Part shown: positions 10,301 to 18,895 of the stretch, piece after piece
Position numbering within the stretch: the first letter of the stretch is position 1
Layout: each line of letters begins with the position of its first letter
Assembly: GCA_900088475.1 (NCBI GenBank)
Contig: FLMG01004104.1
Location: forward strand, 1-22,962
Direction: 5' to 3'
Source of the DNA: Hyphochytrium catenoides
Taxonomy: Eukaryota; Sar; Hyphochytriomycetes; Hyphochytriales; Hyphochytriaceae
Length of the DNA: 22,962 bases
Position numbers and translations under genes: made by a program
The notes under the pieces: generated by a model
The model's database searches: none
What the model was told of the DNA's origin: nothing
Seen by the model: only the letters and a program-made list of their open reading frames with translations

Positions 10301-10496
10301 CTAACTCTCTGCTTCTGCAGTGCCGTCTTCGCACTCTAAAGGGGCAAAGACGACTGTGATTATCGTAGTGGTAGGGGCCGTTCTCTTCGTGTTAGCCCTG
10401 ATCGTCGGAGGCTTCTTTGCATGGAGACAGTACAGCGCCACCTTGCAGAACGCGATGAGACGACGGCATAGGAGAAGAGAGAGAAGCCAAGTGTAG
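7319..10496 (+). CDS. Type I membrane protein with NPDC1-like cysteine module (10 exons, 422 residues)
   Basis: Exons by phase: 7319-7401, 7466-7556, 7825-7952, 8166-8338, 8502-8599, 9010-9188, 9368-9408, 9585-9761, 9961-10083, 10321-10496. All junctions keep frame. The ends of exons 2 and 7 are the least certain, because other donors exist. The product starts with a signal peptide (core MYMLFLVLFGS after a short basic stretch). A Ser/Thr-rich ectodomain of about 300 residues follows. A compact cysteine module lies at about 329-364: CPSCPDC, then RTSCRP, CGAC and GQC. Its spacing resembles the conserved N-terminal module of animal NPDC1, including the VP that follows the last cysteine. One membrane span (about 377-399) leads to a basic 23-residue tail ending SQV, which fits a class I PDZ ligand. 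NPDC1 itself is a neuronal and synaptic-vesicle membrane protein, but its module sits at the N-terminus whereas this one sits beside the membrane. I recognise no fold in the ectodomain; an adhesion or receptor role is inference. The gene is convergent with the TAZ gene. Confidence 0.7.
7761..7822 (+). repeat. CT tract in intron 2 of the receptor-like gene
   Basis: CT repeats pass into a short CG-alternating run (CGCGCGCG) and then a second CT run that forms the polypyrimidine tract in front of the acceptor TTTAG at 7821-7824. The microsatellite thus supplies the splice signal for exon 3. Confidence 0.8.
8623..8775 (+). repeat. CT and TCTA microsatellite in intron 5
   Basis: CT repeats change into an imperfect TCTA/TCTAT tetranucleotide array (about 8655-8765) and back into CT. 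It lies inside the 410-nt intron between exons ending at 8599 and starting at 9010 and does not disturb the reading frame. Confidence 0.9.
9478..9524 (+). repeat. CT and CA microsatellite in intron 7
   Basis: A CT run is followed by a (CA) run at about 9511-9524, within the intron between exons ending at 9408 and starting at 9585. Confidence 0.85.
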
Positions 10497-10923
10497 AGAC
10501 GACGGAGGAGCTAGGAGATACGATAAGGAATAGAAGAAGTATGACAAGCTTGCTGTGGCAGCCGCCATGCATTGCTAAGAGGAATGACAAGGGCACATGA
10601 CCATTATATTGACACAGAACAACAAGGCAAAAGAGCTTGCTAGCGAGGGTTGGTGCCGCCAACTCGCGTTCTAATGGAAAAGTAGAGAGTAAGAGAGAGC
10701 GACCAGAGTAAGAGAGAGAGAGAGAAAGAAGAGAGAGAAAGGGAGTCTTTATGAGCTAGCCCAGCAACTAGTATAGTTAGTATGAACATGGCCCAAGTAA
10801 TATATACGCTAGTGCTATTATAAATAGTCATCAAAAGAAGCTAGGTTAACTCCTAGAAACATGCAGCTTGCGCTTCCTCTCTCCTTCTCTCTCTCTCTCT
10901 CTCTCTCTTTGTTCTCTTCCTCT
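10497..10923. other. Convergent 3' region with GA and CT repeats
   Basis: This segment separates the stop codons of the plus-strand receptor-like gene and the minus-strand TAZ gene. It carries a GA-rich run at about 10680-10742 and a CT run at about 10877-10920, so the two arms are complementary in sense and could pair in a long transcript. It presumably holds both 3' UTRs. No other gene is visible. Confidence 0.6.
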
Positions 10924-13629
10924 TCAACCAACAAGCTTGTACCCGGACCCGACGCTCCCTCTAAAGTCAAACGCTGTCTCCTCTCTCAAGCTCTGTACAA
11001 GTTGCTGGAAGTCTGTGCCACCTTCCTCACTGAAAAGCCTCGGCCTCCCGGCAGAAGTGTTGTTGCTCTCTCGCTCCTTCTGCCAGTCTTGCAGCTCACC
11101 CAGGCCCAGCGGCGGGATTGAGGCCGTCGACAATGCCTCTTGCGCCAAGAGGCAGCCTTCAGAGAACCCGCTCAGCGTCTGCTCAACTGTCTCTTCTCCC
11201 TCTTTCCTCCCGTCCACGCCTTGCCGGGGCGGCGTATCCAGTAGCTCTTCCACGGTAGGAGCTAGAGCCGTCTTTCTATAGGGGTACGAAAGGCCCAGAA
11301 TGAGCTCTTCAGAGAGCTCAGAGACGCTGGATGTCACAGTAGCATCAGGAGCGCCTGCTCCGGAAGCTTTACTATCTCGCTGTCCGACGCCACTAAGGTC
11401 ATGGTACTCGAATTCCTCGAGCTCACAGAGAGCGCTTAAGCTGTGAGTCTTCCGGAATCGGCTGGCGGGCTGCTGCTGCTGCCCAGTCTCCCTATGCTGA
11501 ACCATTCTCCGGCTTTCCAAGCCATGAAGCTGAGAAGTGGAGTGTGAGTGACTCATGCCCTGAAGGCCGCTGCGCGCGGGCAGACCCGTTGCGCCTCCCT
11601 CGGTTCTCGTCTCAGAGAAGAGCAGCATAGAGTCGCCCAGCTGATCAGGCGCTGAACGAGAGAACATCACATCTTCCGGTGGGAAGAGCGGCATGGAGGA
11701 GACCCCACCGGCAAAGCTCAGTGGGTCCGCCCGTGCTACGGGACTACCAGCTGTCCTAGTGACCGAACCCCTTCGAGCGCCCATTGGCGGTTTAGCCGTC
11801 GTCAGCCCAGGCCGAGGAGTTATGTCCAGAGACCGCGCAGTCTCCTGGCCCAACATACCTGATGATGATGATCTCCGGAGCTCCGAGGTTCCTCTAGCCA
11901 TAGGAGAAGGTAGGGCAAGCTCAGGCACAGCCCCAACACTGTGGACGGCTGTCGAGGCAGGAGAAGCGAGGGTAGTGGCCGCGAGAGCAGCGCGGATATC
12001 CTCGTTTATGGTCACGGATGGGCTCCTAACAAAGCTGCCATTGCCTCCAGCGCTGGGACGACTCGCTGCACTTGCCACTCCTATTGTTACACGTCCTCTC
12101 TGGCTCGCAACAGCTCCTCTCCCTGCACTCTTGCCACCCCTATCAGTCACCGCCTTGCCCCTTTGTGTTCTTCTGCCAGATGAGCCAGAAAGTCTTCCAT
12201 CATCTGCTCCTACCGCGGCGCTGGGCCCGAAGCAAGGGGATCGGGGCATTCCTGCGGATCCAACCGCAAATTGAGGCGGTGACGACCCATAGAGAGGCGG
12301 TGAACTCATGACAAACTGATGAGGCATCTGCATCATCATAATCCCTCCTTGAGGCATCATGCCATAAGAACCCATCGGAACCATGAGAGGCATCCCTCCC
12401 AGGGACATACCGACGGGGCTGTAGGCAGCTGTAGCCTTCGCTTGATCCTCAGCAGCCACAAGCGCCCTTGCCTGGACTCTTAGCTCCGGTAGCCCTCGAA
12501 GGCGAGACTTGTTCTGTATGTGGGTCAACACCTCCTGCTGGACCAGTTGCTTGACCTTCTCGTCTACACGGCGCTGGAAGTCAGCCTGGTACTCTTGAGA
12601 GGGCAAACCGTTCTGAGGGCTCTGGACTGTAGGCGATGAGGACGTGGCCGGAGAGGGCTGAAGAGGCCTAAGGTTGGCGGTTCCACAGGCCTTCAGAGTT
12701 ACATTAGCGCCCTCAGTCTTCAACAGGCGGGAGCAGACTAAGCAGCCTGCACGTGCTTTCGGGTCATTCTCACAGTATTTGCGGTAGTGTCGGAGCAGGA
12801 CTTTTGCCTTGTTGCACGCGGGTTGACACGCATCATCCTCCTTCTGACACTTCTCTGTGTGCTGCGCAATCTTCTTCATCACAGCACAGTTCGGCACCAT
12901 ACAGCTAAGCTCTGAGCAGTCTATCGAATGCAGGAGAAGCCACAGAGAGCCCGCTGCTTCCACAGGCCGCTGGAGGCAGTCCATCGGAAGAACAGGAGCT
13001 TTTCTAATCTCACTCTTGTCCCCATTGTCGTTGCTCCCACTCGGAGAGCGCTTTAGGGAGCTGCTATGAGAGCTCAGCGCTGCGGTGGAGGAGGATGACC
13101 TCTTCATCCCTCCCTGAGAACCAGATGGTGGAGACACTGACAGCGCTACCATAGCTTTCCTGTTCAAAGAATAATGAGCTTTCTAGAAATGATGTAGATG
13201 GACAGAGATCAGCAGTCTAGCTTGAAAGACACAATCTTCGGACGCCTAGCCAAACCGACGCGAGAGAAGAGGGATGAAAGAAAGCTAAAAACAAAGGAGG
13301 CGTCCATTGACCTTGAGCCAGAGGCCGGGGCCATCGCAACCAGATCCGTGCTTGAGCGGCGCCTATTTAGCGGCCGCCCGGTGGAGCCTGTCTCGGCCTT
13401 GTCCGAGGACTTCCTCTTGTTCTTAGCTGCCAGACAAACACAGCTCACTATAAGAAGATCTTTTATATAATTGGAGCACATGAGCTATGGGGTCTTTACC
13501 TGTCTCGGGAATAGACATTGGATTCTCAGGACTTCCACTGGACTCTGTTGGAGACGATGGCATACTCCTCCGCAAGAGAGGCTGGCTTGCTTTCGCTTTT
13601 TTCAAGACTGGCGGCGAAATGGATAGCAT
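10924..13629 (-). CDS. TAZ zinc-finger protein, 826 residues in a three-exon model
   Basis: The main exon is 13159-10924. It has no ATG at its 5' end (only TTG in frame) and begins right after an acceptor-like GAACAG. Two phase-matching upstream exons, 13629-13500 and 13426-13312, supply an ATG and a Ser/Pro/Arg-rich N-terminus. If they are wrong, translation could start at 13152. A complete TAZ domain lies at about residues 159-224 with three zinc sites in HCCC order: H159/C163/C168/C173, H182/C186/C193/C197 and H206/C211/C221/C224. TAZ domains of CBP/p300 bind transactivation domains of transcription factors. No KIX, bromodomain, acetyltransferase or BTB domain is visible. Downstream come a short charged helix, a Met/Pro/Gly-rich segment (PMGSYGMMPQGGIMMM) and about 400 mostly disordered residues with acidic patches. 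A nuclear scaffold or co-regulator role is inference. The TAZ call is strong; the 5' exons are moderate. Confidence 0.8.
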
Positions 13630-15106
13630 CTCGGATGCGGCGCTGCCGCGGGGAGAAGTTCTTATTGGGATGTTGCTACACAGGGGTGCGCTTCTCCTCC
13701 AGAGAAGTTGGAGAGGTGAGCACCAGTAGCCAAGACAGGGAAACCAGCCAGCTAGGATGGAGCTTTAATAGCTGGAAGCAGTATACTCCTTGTAGCAGCC
13801 AGACACGATGACAATTTTGAGCTTCATCTTCCAGTCACAATCTCTTCTTAGCCAGTCTGACGGTGTTATGTTGTTAGAGCTAGCCTTTTTTAAGCCCAGA
13901 GTCAGGGGACTCGAACGATATAACAGGTGGAACTATGTCTCCCACGAAGCAACGCAAGATCAAAGAGCTAGAGCTATCGCTCGAGATCTTTCTTGACTCT
14001 GGGCTTCAATGCACCTGAGCTTGAGCAGGGAACTTTGAGTCTGCAAGAGCTTTGCTAAGAGTCCAGATCTCTGCGCTTCGGCCAAAATCCAATGAGAAAG
14101 CTGTAGAATGTGTTCGGGCTTTTGACCGCAGTCGCGAGTCAAGACAGAGCATGAGTAATATGGCGTTGACAAGGCAAGATAAAGGTTTGGATGGTGAGAC
14201 AGAGCAGAGTCGGAGGTATATCTCAGTAAGAAGTAGGGTCCCTTGGTCATAATGTCCTACAGTAAAGATCAAAGAGGTCATTTTTACTGTATTTTTGTGT
14301 TGTGATTTCTCTTCCTCGCCATAGATTCCCTCCAGGTTCTTCCTCCACAGGTCATCTCTCTTCCTCCATCATCAGGGCGGGCTATACGCTGAGGTGACCT
14401 TCTTTCTCTCGTACCCTGGGGGGCTACAGAGGTTGTGTATGACTTATATCCTAAGTGAGAGGCTCCGGCAGCTATGGCTCATGAGGAACCGGAGGCGCTC
14501 CCTCTGCTTCAAGTTTTTCTTGCCAAACCAACATGAACGAGAGGAAAATTCCTTCGCAAAAGCCCCAGCTACTTTTGAATGTTTCCAAATCCACCTAACG
14601 TCTGAATATAACACTTAAATGTTTCAGAGGAATCCTTCAAGGTGTGGAAACTCGGATGCTGTCACGACAGTCTTTGGACATGACAAACGACATATACATC
14701 GCACATCGTTTGAGACCCGCAGCTGTTGTACCATATTATTAGCAGAAGCGAAAGGGCGCGGCAAAAGCCCTGCAAGTGCAGCGCCATCGGCATCTCTGGT
14801 GTCTCTGCCCATGACTTCGTTTGCCATCTGACTGTACAGTCCAGCAGCTGGCTCTACTACCAGGCACCTAAGAGTTTGAAGATCATTCAAATCTGTCAGA
14901 CTGTATCGTGGCAGGAGTCTTGCCTGTGTATGAGGTACCAAACGTAGCGCTAGCTGCGGTTCTATCGAGGTGGCTCTGGGTGATGATGGACTTTTGTCAA
15001 GATGCAGATCTCGACCGATAAGAAGGAAGATGGAGTTAAAGGGAAGGGGCTTAATGATAATTAACGGTGATTGAGCAGATGGATAATCAACTCTTCCCAG
15101 TGGACC
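13630..15106. other. Mostly gene-free stretch upstream of the TAZ gene
   Basis: Competing open frames of 60-105 codons lie on both strands, for example 14941-14624 minus (no ATG at its start) and about 14326-14618 plus. None has a family signature or a full set of phased splice sites. The proximal part must contain the TAZ promoter. The inverted-repeat element at 13892-14006 is the one clear structure and is listed separately. Confidence 0.45.
13892..14006. repeat. 115-nt inverted-repeat element, possible structured RNA
   Basis: AAGCCCAGAGTCA (13892-13904) pairs perfectly over 13 bp with TGACTCTGGGCTT (13994-14006). Inside are two further stems: GTGG at 13927-13930 with CCAC at 13942-13945, and AAGATC at 13956-13961 with GATCTT at 13985-13990. 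The second encloses GAGC 13971-13974 and GCTC 13979-13982 around a 4-nt loop. Together they form a three-way junction. On the minus strand GTTCGAGTC (13909-13917) fits the RNA polymerase III B-box consensus GWTCRANNC, but I found no good A box. It could be a small RNA gene, a miniature inverted-repeat element or a regulatory hairpin. Confidence 0.5.
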
Positions 15107-15402
15107 TCAAGTAGTCAAGAGTGTGGGGCCCCATGACAGAGGCATCGACCATGATGAGAGCTGATGCTTCTCGCTTGGTCTAACAAGAAAACGCTGGAGA
15201 CGCCTGTAAAGATCTAGGGCGTTTGGTGGAGGTGCAAGCTTCACTTACCATAGGACATGCGCTTTCCGTACGCTTACCCACAGCTACTAAGAAAACGTCC
15301 TCTTTGCCTTACCAAGCCTGTTCCCCTCCTCAATCCGGTCGTAGACTCAGAGGAGCGATAGAAAAACGCAGAGCAAACCAGTCGTGCTCGCTTTTTCATC
15401 AT
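15107..15402 (-). CDS. Doubtful two-exon small gene, 73 residues
   Basis: Minus-strand exon 15402-15278 begins with two ATGs and ends at a good donor (GTAAGC). A 74-nt intron ends in TTTACAG, and exon 15203-15107 closes the frame in phase. The product is basic at its start (MMKKRARLVCSAFFYRSS) and looks like a mitochondrial presequence or a small basic protein. I recognise no family. Three GTAAG sites lie within about 60 nt on this strand (near 15250, 15277 and 15310), so the donor choice is open. The intron length matches that of the neighbouring 17042-15958 gene. With only 73 codons, chance cannot be excluded. Confidence 0.25.
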
Positions 15403-15957
15403 TTTGAGATACCTCTAAAGACGTCAGAACAACCCTTTTACTCGATGTGAGTTGCATAACCGAAGAGGTGCTGTCTTTGAAAACAATCGAGCCCCAGGGT
15501 CATGAGTCCTGCGACAAAGTGCACGAGACTAAGGTAAATATGAAGATGGACGAGAGGCTTGAGAGAGGAGGGGAGCTTTCATTGGCTACTATATCTGTCT
15601 GGTAAAATAAAGAGAGACACTGGGCCAATCGGAGGACGACAAAGCGCTGTCTTGTATGGAACGTATAACATTGGTTTATTATGGCGGTTAAGACAGATGA
15701 TGGATAATAAATAATGTTGAAATAGTTCGTGCCACTACCTTAGTAATAGCAGCAAAAGGCATTATTACCCTTCACTCATTGTAGCTGGGAGATAGCTTCA
15801 TTAAAGTAGGTGGAGAGATGGCATGTTCCTTCGCAACTATGTGCGTACAACTGTTTGAACAGAGAGAGATATGCTTGGATCTGGAGGAGCCAATGCAATC
15901 TGGCGGAATTGACAGAGAGAGCAAACGTGACCTGGTGTAGAGACCTACACTGCGATC
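15403..15957. other. Intergenic stretch
   Basis: No confident gene. It lies between the 3' end of the conserved membrane-protein gene and the doubtful small gene, and probably includes the 3' UTR of the former. Frames of 61-64 codons on each strand are without signatures. Confidence 0.5.
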
Positions 15958-17042
15958 TTAGCGGGGCCAATGCCAGTGTTCAGAGGGTGAGATGACGTAG
16001 ATCGTGTCCATGTGTACTCCGGTGCTTGTGATAGAGGAGTGCCGACGCGGGAGGGGTAGCTTGATGCCAGTCTTTGGATCGAAGTAGAGATAAGAATCCA
16101 AATTGTCTCTAAGATACCGGTTTGAGATTCCGCCGAAGCCAAAGGCAGGTCCTATGCGGCCCACACGTGCAGCAGCAGACTTCCAATACTCTTTGCGAAT
16201 GAGAGACAAGCGTTCCATGATTGGAGCTTTTGGATGGTTGTACACATCAACACCCAGAAGGTGTAGGGGCGTGGAGAAGAGCTGCATCACTGCAGGGCAG
16301 ACAAGTTGAGAGGCCTTATCTGCAGTTGGCTGGTTCCAACCGCGCTCTGTTTGGAGATAAGAGGTCGCTACTCCAGGCAGCGTGAATGAGGCGACATTCG
16401 TCAGTGTGTCTCGAATGGCAAACATTGAGAAGGTAAACATCTTCAATGGCTTTGGAGTACCAAGTCCAAACATTCGCGTGAAAGCTCGGTCCTTCCAAAG
16501 GCATAGTGCGACGTTTACGGACGATGTAGCTAGGAACTTCGGCCATGTACTGCTATGGTCCAGATGTTCGCATGTAGTGTCGACGGTGTTGGCGGCTAGG
16601 TAGGTGCCGAAGTACAGTGCATATACATACATGAACTCTTTCCGCACCAAGAACCGATGTGGCTTGGTTAAGAAGTCTTTTGTGTAGATCTTCATGCCAG
16701 CACCCAGTGATCTCTTGCCTGAAGCATTCTCAATGATTGCCCTGGAGATAAATAGAAGAGAGTAGCATTAGAGGAGTCAAGAAAGAGCTGGAACCCTAAC
16801 AGGCGTGTCCTATACCTGTCGATGATGGTGATAAAGGGAGAAACTAGGAGAGATGCTCCCGCTGCAGCCAAGACGTCCACCACATAGCGAAGGCTGAGTG
16901 GTGGCTCTCTCTGTTTCTTCAGCAAGTGCTTCAATTCTTCAACTTCAGACATGCTGTTCATAAGAGAATTTTGCTGTTGGTCACTGTGAGCTTCGACTCC
17001 GCCTTCTGTAGGGCATTTCTCTGTTCCAGCATCCATGGACAT
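15958..17042 (-). CDS. Conserved membrane protein, probably mitochondrial, 336 residues
   Basis: Two exons, 17042-16816 and 16741-15958, are joined across a 74-nt intron in phase (AG+G, giving R76). The start ATG at 17042 is the first in frame; a second lies two codons later. The first 45 residues are polar. A hydrophobic segment then leads into SPFITIIDRAIIENASG (about 68-84). Further landmarks are RMFG (165-168), STPLHLLG (232-239) and ARVGRIGPAFGFGG (267-280). This order of motifs matches, from memory, an uncharacterised family of predicted mitochondrial membrane proteins known mainly from fungi and protists. Its biochemical role is unknown to me and the location is inference. Several amphipathic or hydrophobic helices, rather than clean membrane spans, are visible. 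A further C-terminal exon is possible but not required. The coding call is strong because family-like motifs run across the splice junction. Confidence 0.85.
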
Positions 17043-17351
17043 TGTAGGAGCTGCTTTTGAGTTTCAATGCAAGCCCTTTCAGACCTTTCGTGGTTCCAGG
17101 AAAACGCTAAGTGGCAGCTATAGCCAAGTAACAAGCGTCGAGCTCCTCTTCAATACGGCATATCCAGTCTACTCGAGAAAGTCCTTTTTTTAAAACTTTC
17201 GAGATTCCGCTCTTGAGTAGTTTAATCCTCGCGGCGCCAGGAGAAACCCTCGTGACCAATTCTCCACTGTGAGGACAACAGGTGCAGATGTGGGACTAGC
17301 AGCAAATCGTTGGCAATGGCTCAGCAACACCCTGTCTGCTGGCAAAGCAAG
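17043..17351. other. Promoter region of the 17042 gene
   Basis: About 310 bp between two minus-strand frames. It should contain the promoter of the 336-residue protein gene. I see no TATA box or other clear element. Confidence 0.4.
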
Positions 17352-17663
17352 CTAGGCTTGAGAAATGCCACGAAGAAACGAGATCTGTTCAATTTGCCAC
17401 GATATTTCTACTGCTTCGTTCAGCGGCACCAGTCCTATAGCAAGTGACAGAGTTGCTTGTGCCATCTGAAGTCTATCCCGCGTTAGTCCGTCTCTATTGC
17501 CAAAGTTCTTCGCATCTTTTTGAACATCAGATCGGGAGAAAAGGAGAAGTCGTGACAAGTCATAGATCGCCACCATTGTCGTAGTTACAGTCATAACAAG
17601 GTAGTGAAGGAAGAGGAAGACAGACATAAAAGAAGTGGATAAGATTGGAGGGAAGAACAGCAT
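17352..17663 (-). CDS. Doubtful small membrane protein, 103 residues
   Basis: The frame starts at ATG 17663; alternatives begin at 17627 and, within the hydrophobic stretch, further downstream. A hydrophobic N-terminal half (FLFLHYLVMTVTTTMVAIY) is followed by a mixed helix-forming half (LTRDRLQMAQATLSLAIG) and the end FLRGISQA. No comparable frame competes on the other strand and the composition is not repeat-driven, which favours coding. I recognise no family. A pyrimidine tract on the coding strand lies directly upstream, as with two other genes in this window. It could instead be one exon of a longer gene. Confidence 0.35.
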   Translation of the reverse strand: MLFFPPILSTSFMSVFLFLHYLVMTVTTTMVAIYDLSRLLLFSRSDVQKDAKNFGNRDGLTRDRLQMAQATLSLAIGLVPLNEAVEISWQIEQISFLRGISQA

Positions 17664-17675
17664 AGAAAGAGCAGA

Positions 17676-17832
17676 AGAGTAAAGAGCGAGTATGTGTGAA
17701 CAAATGAGAGAAGAGAGAGTGTGAGAAAGAGGGGAAAAGAGAGAGATGGAAACGGTGGGTTGTGGGAAAAAAGAGAGAGAAAGAGAGAAGAGGAGAGAGA
17801 GAAGGCCTGAGAGATAGAGAGAAAGAGGATGG
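17676..17832 (-). repeat. GA-rich tract (CT on the minus strand)
   Basis: About 155 bp of imperfect GA repeats with GGGTTGTGGG interruptions. It is less pure than the tracts near 700 and 19400. Frames across it are repeat artefacts. Confidence 0.85.
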
Positions 17833-17888
17833 GTTGTGAATGATGTTTTTGAGAGATCCGTTCCACATCAACAAATGGAATGCGTTAC

Positions 17889-18062
17889 GTCAAAGAACCA
17901 GATCGGTCTTGTCAAACAAACCTGTCAAGTGTAAATTATGCCAACTTTTGTCAATAATCATTTGACTTCTTGGGAGCATCTAGCATCTGCATTCTACCTA
18001 TCCTTTCTAATACGTGACAAACTACTATTTGTCAATTAAGGCTCAAGGCCTGTCAATTAAGG
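17889..18062. promoter_or_regulatory. Cluster of TGTCAA motifs
   Basis: TGTCAA occurs at 17910, 17923, 17949, 18030 and 18051. Related sites are CGTCAA at 17889, TTGAC at 17962 and GTGACA near 18014. The last two TGTCAA copies are part of a repeated 12-mer TGTCAATTAAGG, 21 bp apart. TGTCA/TGACA is the core bound by TALE homeodomain proteins (Meis, Pknox, Tgif). Clustering suggests an enhancer or promoter element; the factor is inference. Confidence 0.4.
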
Positions 18063-18123
18063 TTGTTTACCACGTGGGCCCATGAATGGCGTGTGATTAC
18101 ACAAGCGACTGGCGCGGCTTCGA

Positions 18124-18172
18124 CAACCAATAGAGTAACGTCTTCGTTGTTTCTCTACCTTCTGATTGGCTG
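18124..18172. promoter_or_regulatory. Pair of CCAAT boxes in opposite orientation
   Basis: ACCAATAG, with CCAAT at 18127-18131, and TGATTGGCT, with ATTGG at 18165-18169, lie 34 bp apart. Both match the NF-Y consensus. With the TGTCAA cluster just upstream they suggest a regulatory region, but the gene served is not clear. Confidence 0.35.
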
Positions 18173-18268
18173 GAGAGCAACTATCTGGACTTGTATGCAC
18201 ACGCCCTTTGAGGCACGCGCCTTTGGACCGTGGACAGGTCAGAAATTCCCCAGGCAGCTTCTACACTG

Positions 18269-18296
18269 TAAAGGTTTAGCTTACTGTAAACCTTTA
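18269..18296. repeat. Perfect 10-bp hairpin
   Basis: TAAAGGTTTA (18269-18278) and TAAACCTTTA (18287-18296) are exact reverse complements around an 8-nt loop. The flank also repeats directly: CTTCTACACTG occurs just before the hairpin and again about 65 bp downstream. Confidence 0.6.
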
Positions 18297-18585
18297 GTTC
18301 TTTCCCTTTGCCTCGTGATCACTGGACTTCTACACTGCTATATTTAGAACATCATCTGTTGCCAGTCGCCAGTGCCTACTTGTTATCTGTAGAACTATGG
18401 GAGAGTAGACAGGCAACCTTGCTGTAGATTTGGACCAGAATCGTCAGTCTCAGTGTACCTACCCACTCACCCAAGCCATTTGACCAACAAATAAAGCTTG
18501 GGTTAGTGCACATCCGTCCCCTTCTTCTCCTTCCAAGCAAGAACGCAGCTCGCCATGAGCCATGACAACTAACAGCCATATATCC

Positions 18586-18594
18586 TATATAAGG
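18586..18594 (+). promoter_or_regulatory. TATA box
   Basis: TCCTATATAAGGC is a strong plus-strand TATA box consensus. A start near 18617 would fit. The first candidate coding region downstream on this strand is the secreted-peptide frame at 18896, which would then have a leader of about 280 nt. Confidence 0.4.
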
Positions 18595-18895
18595 CAACTG
18601 ATATTCTAGATAGTACCCCTACATTTGACGATTTGATTCTGAATATTCTAGACATCTGACCCTCATCACTCCTCCTTAACCACGCTTCTGTTAGTGCTGT
18701 AGTTCTATAGAAGTAGACAGTAGACAGAAGCAGTTTCGCATTGGGAGGGAAGGTCGAAGCTTGTCAAGACAAGGACAGAGGCAGGCCAGCCGGGTCGTCG
18801 TATGGTACTACAGGTGACAAGAGCATGCAGACGGCACGCGCAGCTCGACTGCCAGCCCCCATCACACAGTCTTCCAAGAGAAGCACCTAAAGATC

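Noticed and set aside
11693-12274. Plus-strand Ala/Pro-rich frame of 193 codons
   Set aside because: It is antisense to the disordered part of the TAZ gene and has no start or splice support.
13198-13811. Plus-strand frames of 80-97 codons over the TAZ 5' exons, one ending at a good GTGAGC donor
   Set aside because: No consistent start or downstream exon was found, while the minus-strand exons match the TAZ main exon in phase twice. Not fully excluded.
13960-14250. Minus-strand frame of 96 codons
   Set aside because: It runs into the inverted-repeat element and shows no signature or splice partner.
14624-14941. Minus-strand frame of 105 codons with ordinary amino-acid composition
   Set aside because: It begins at TTG, has no visible partner exon and no family signature. 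It may be chance.
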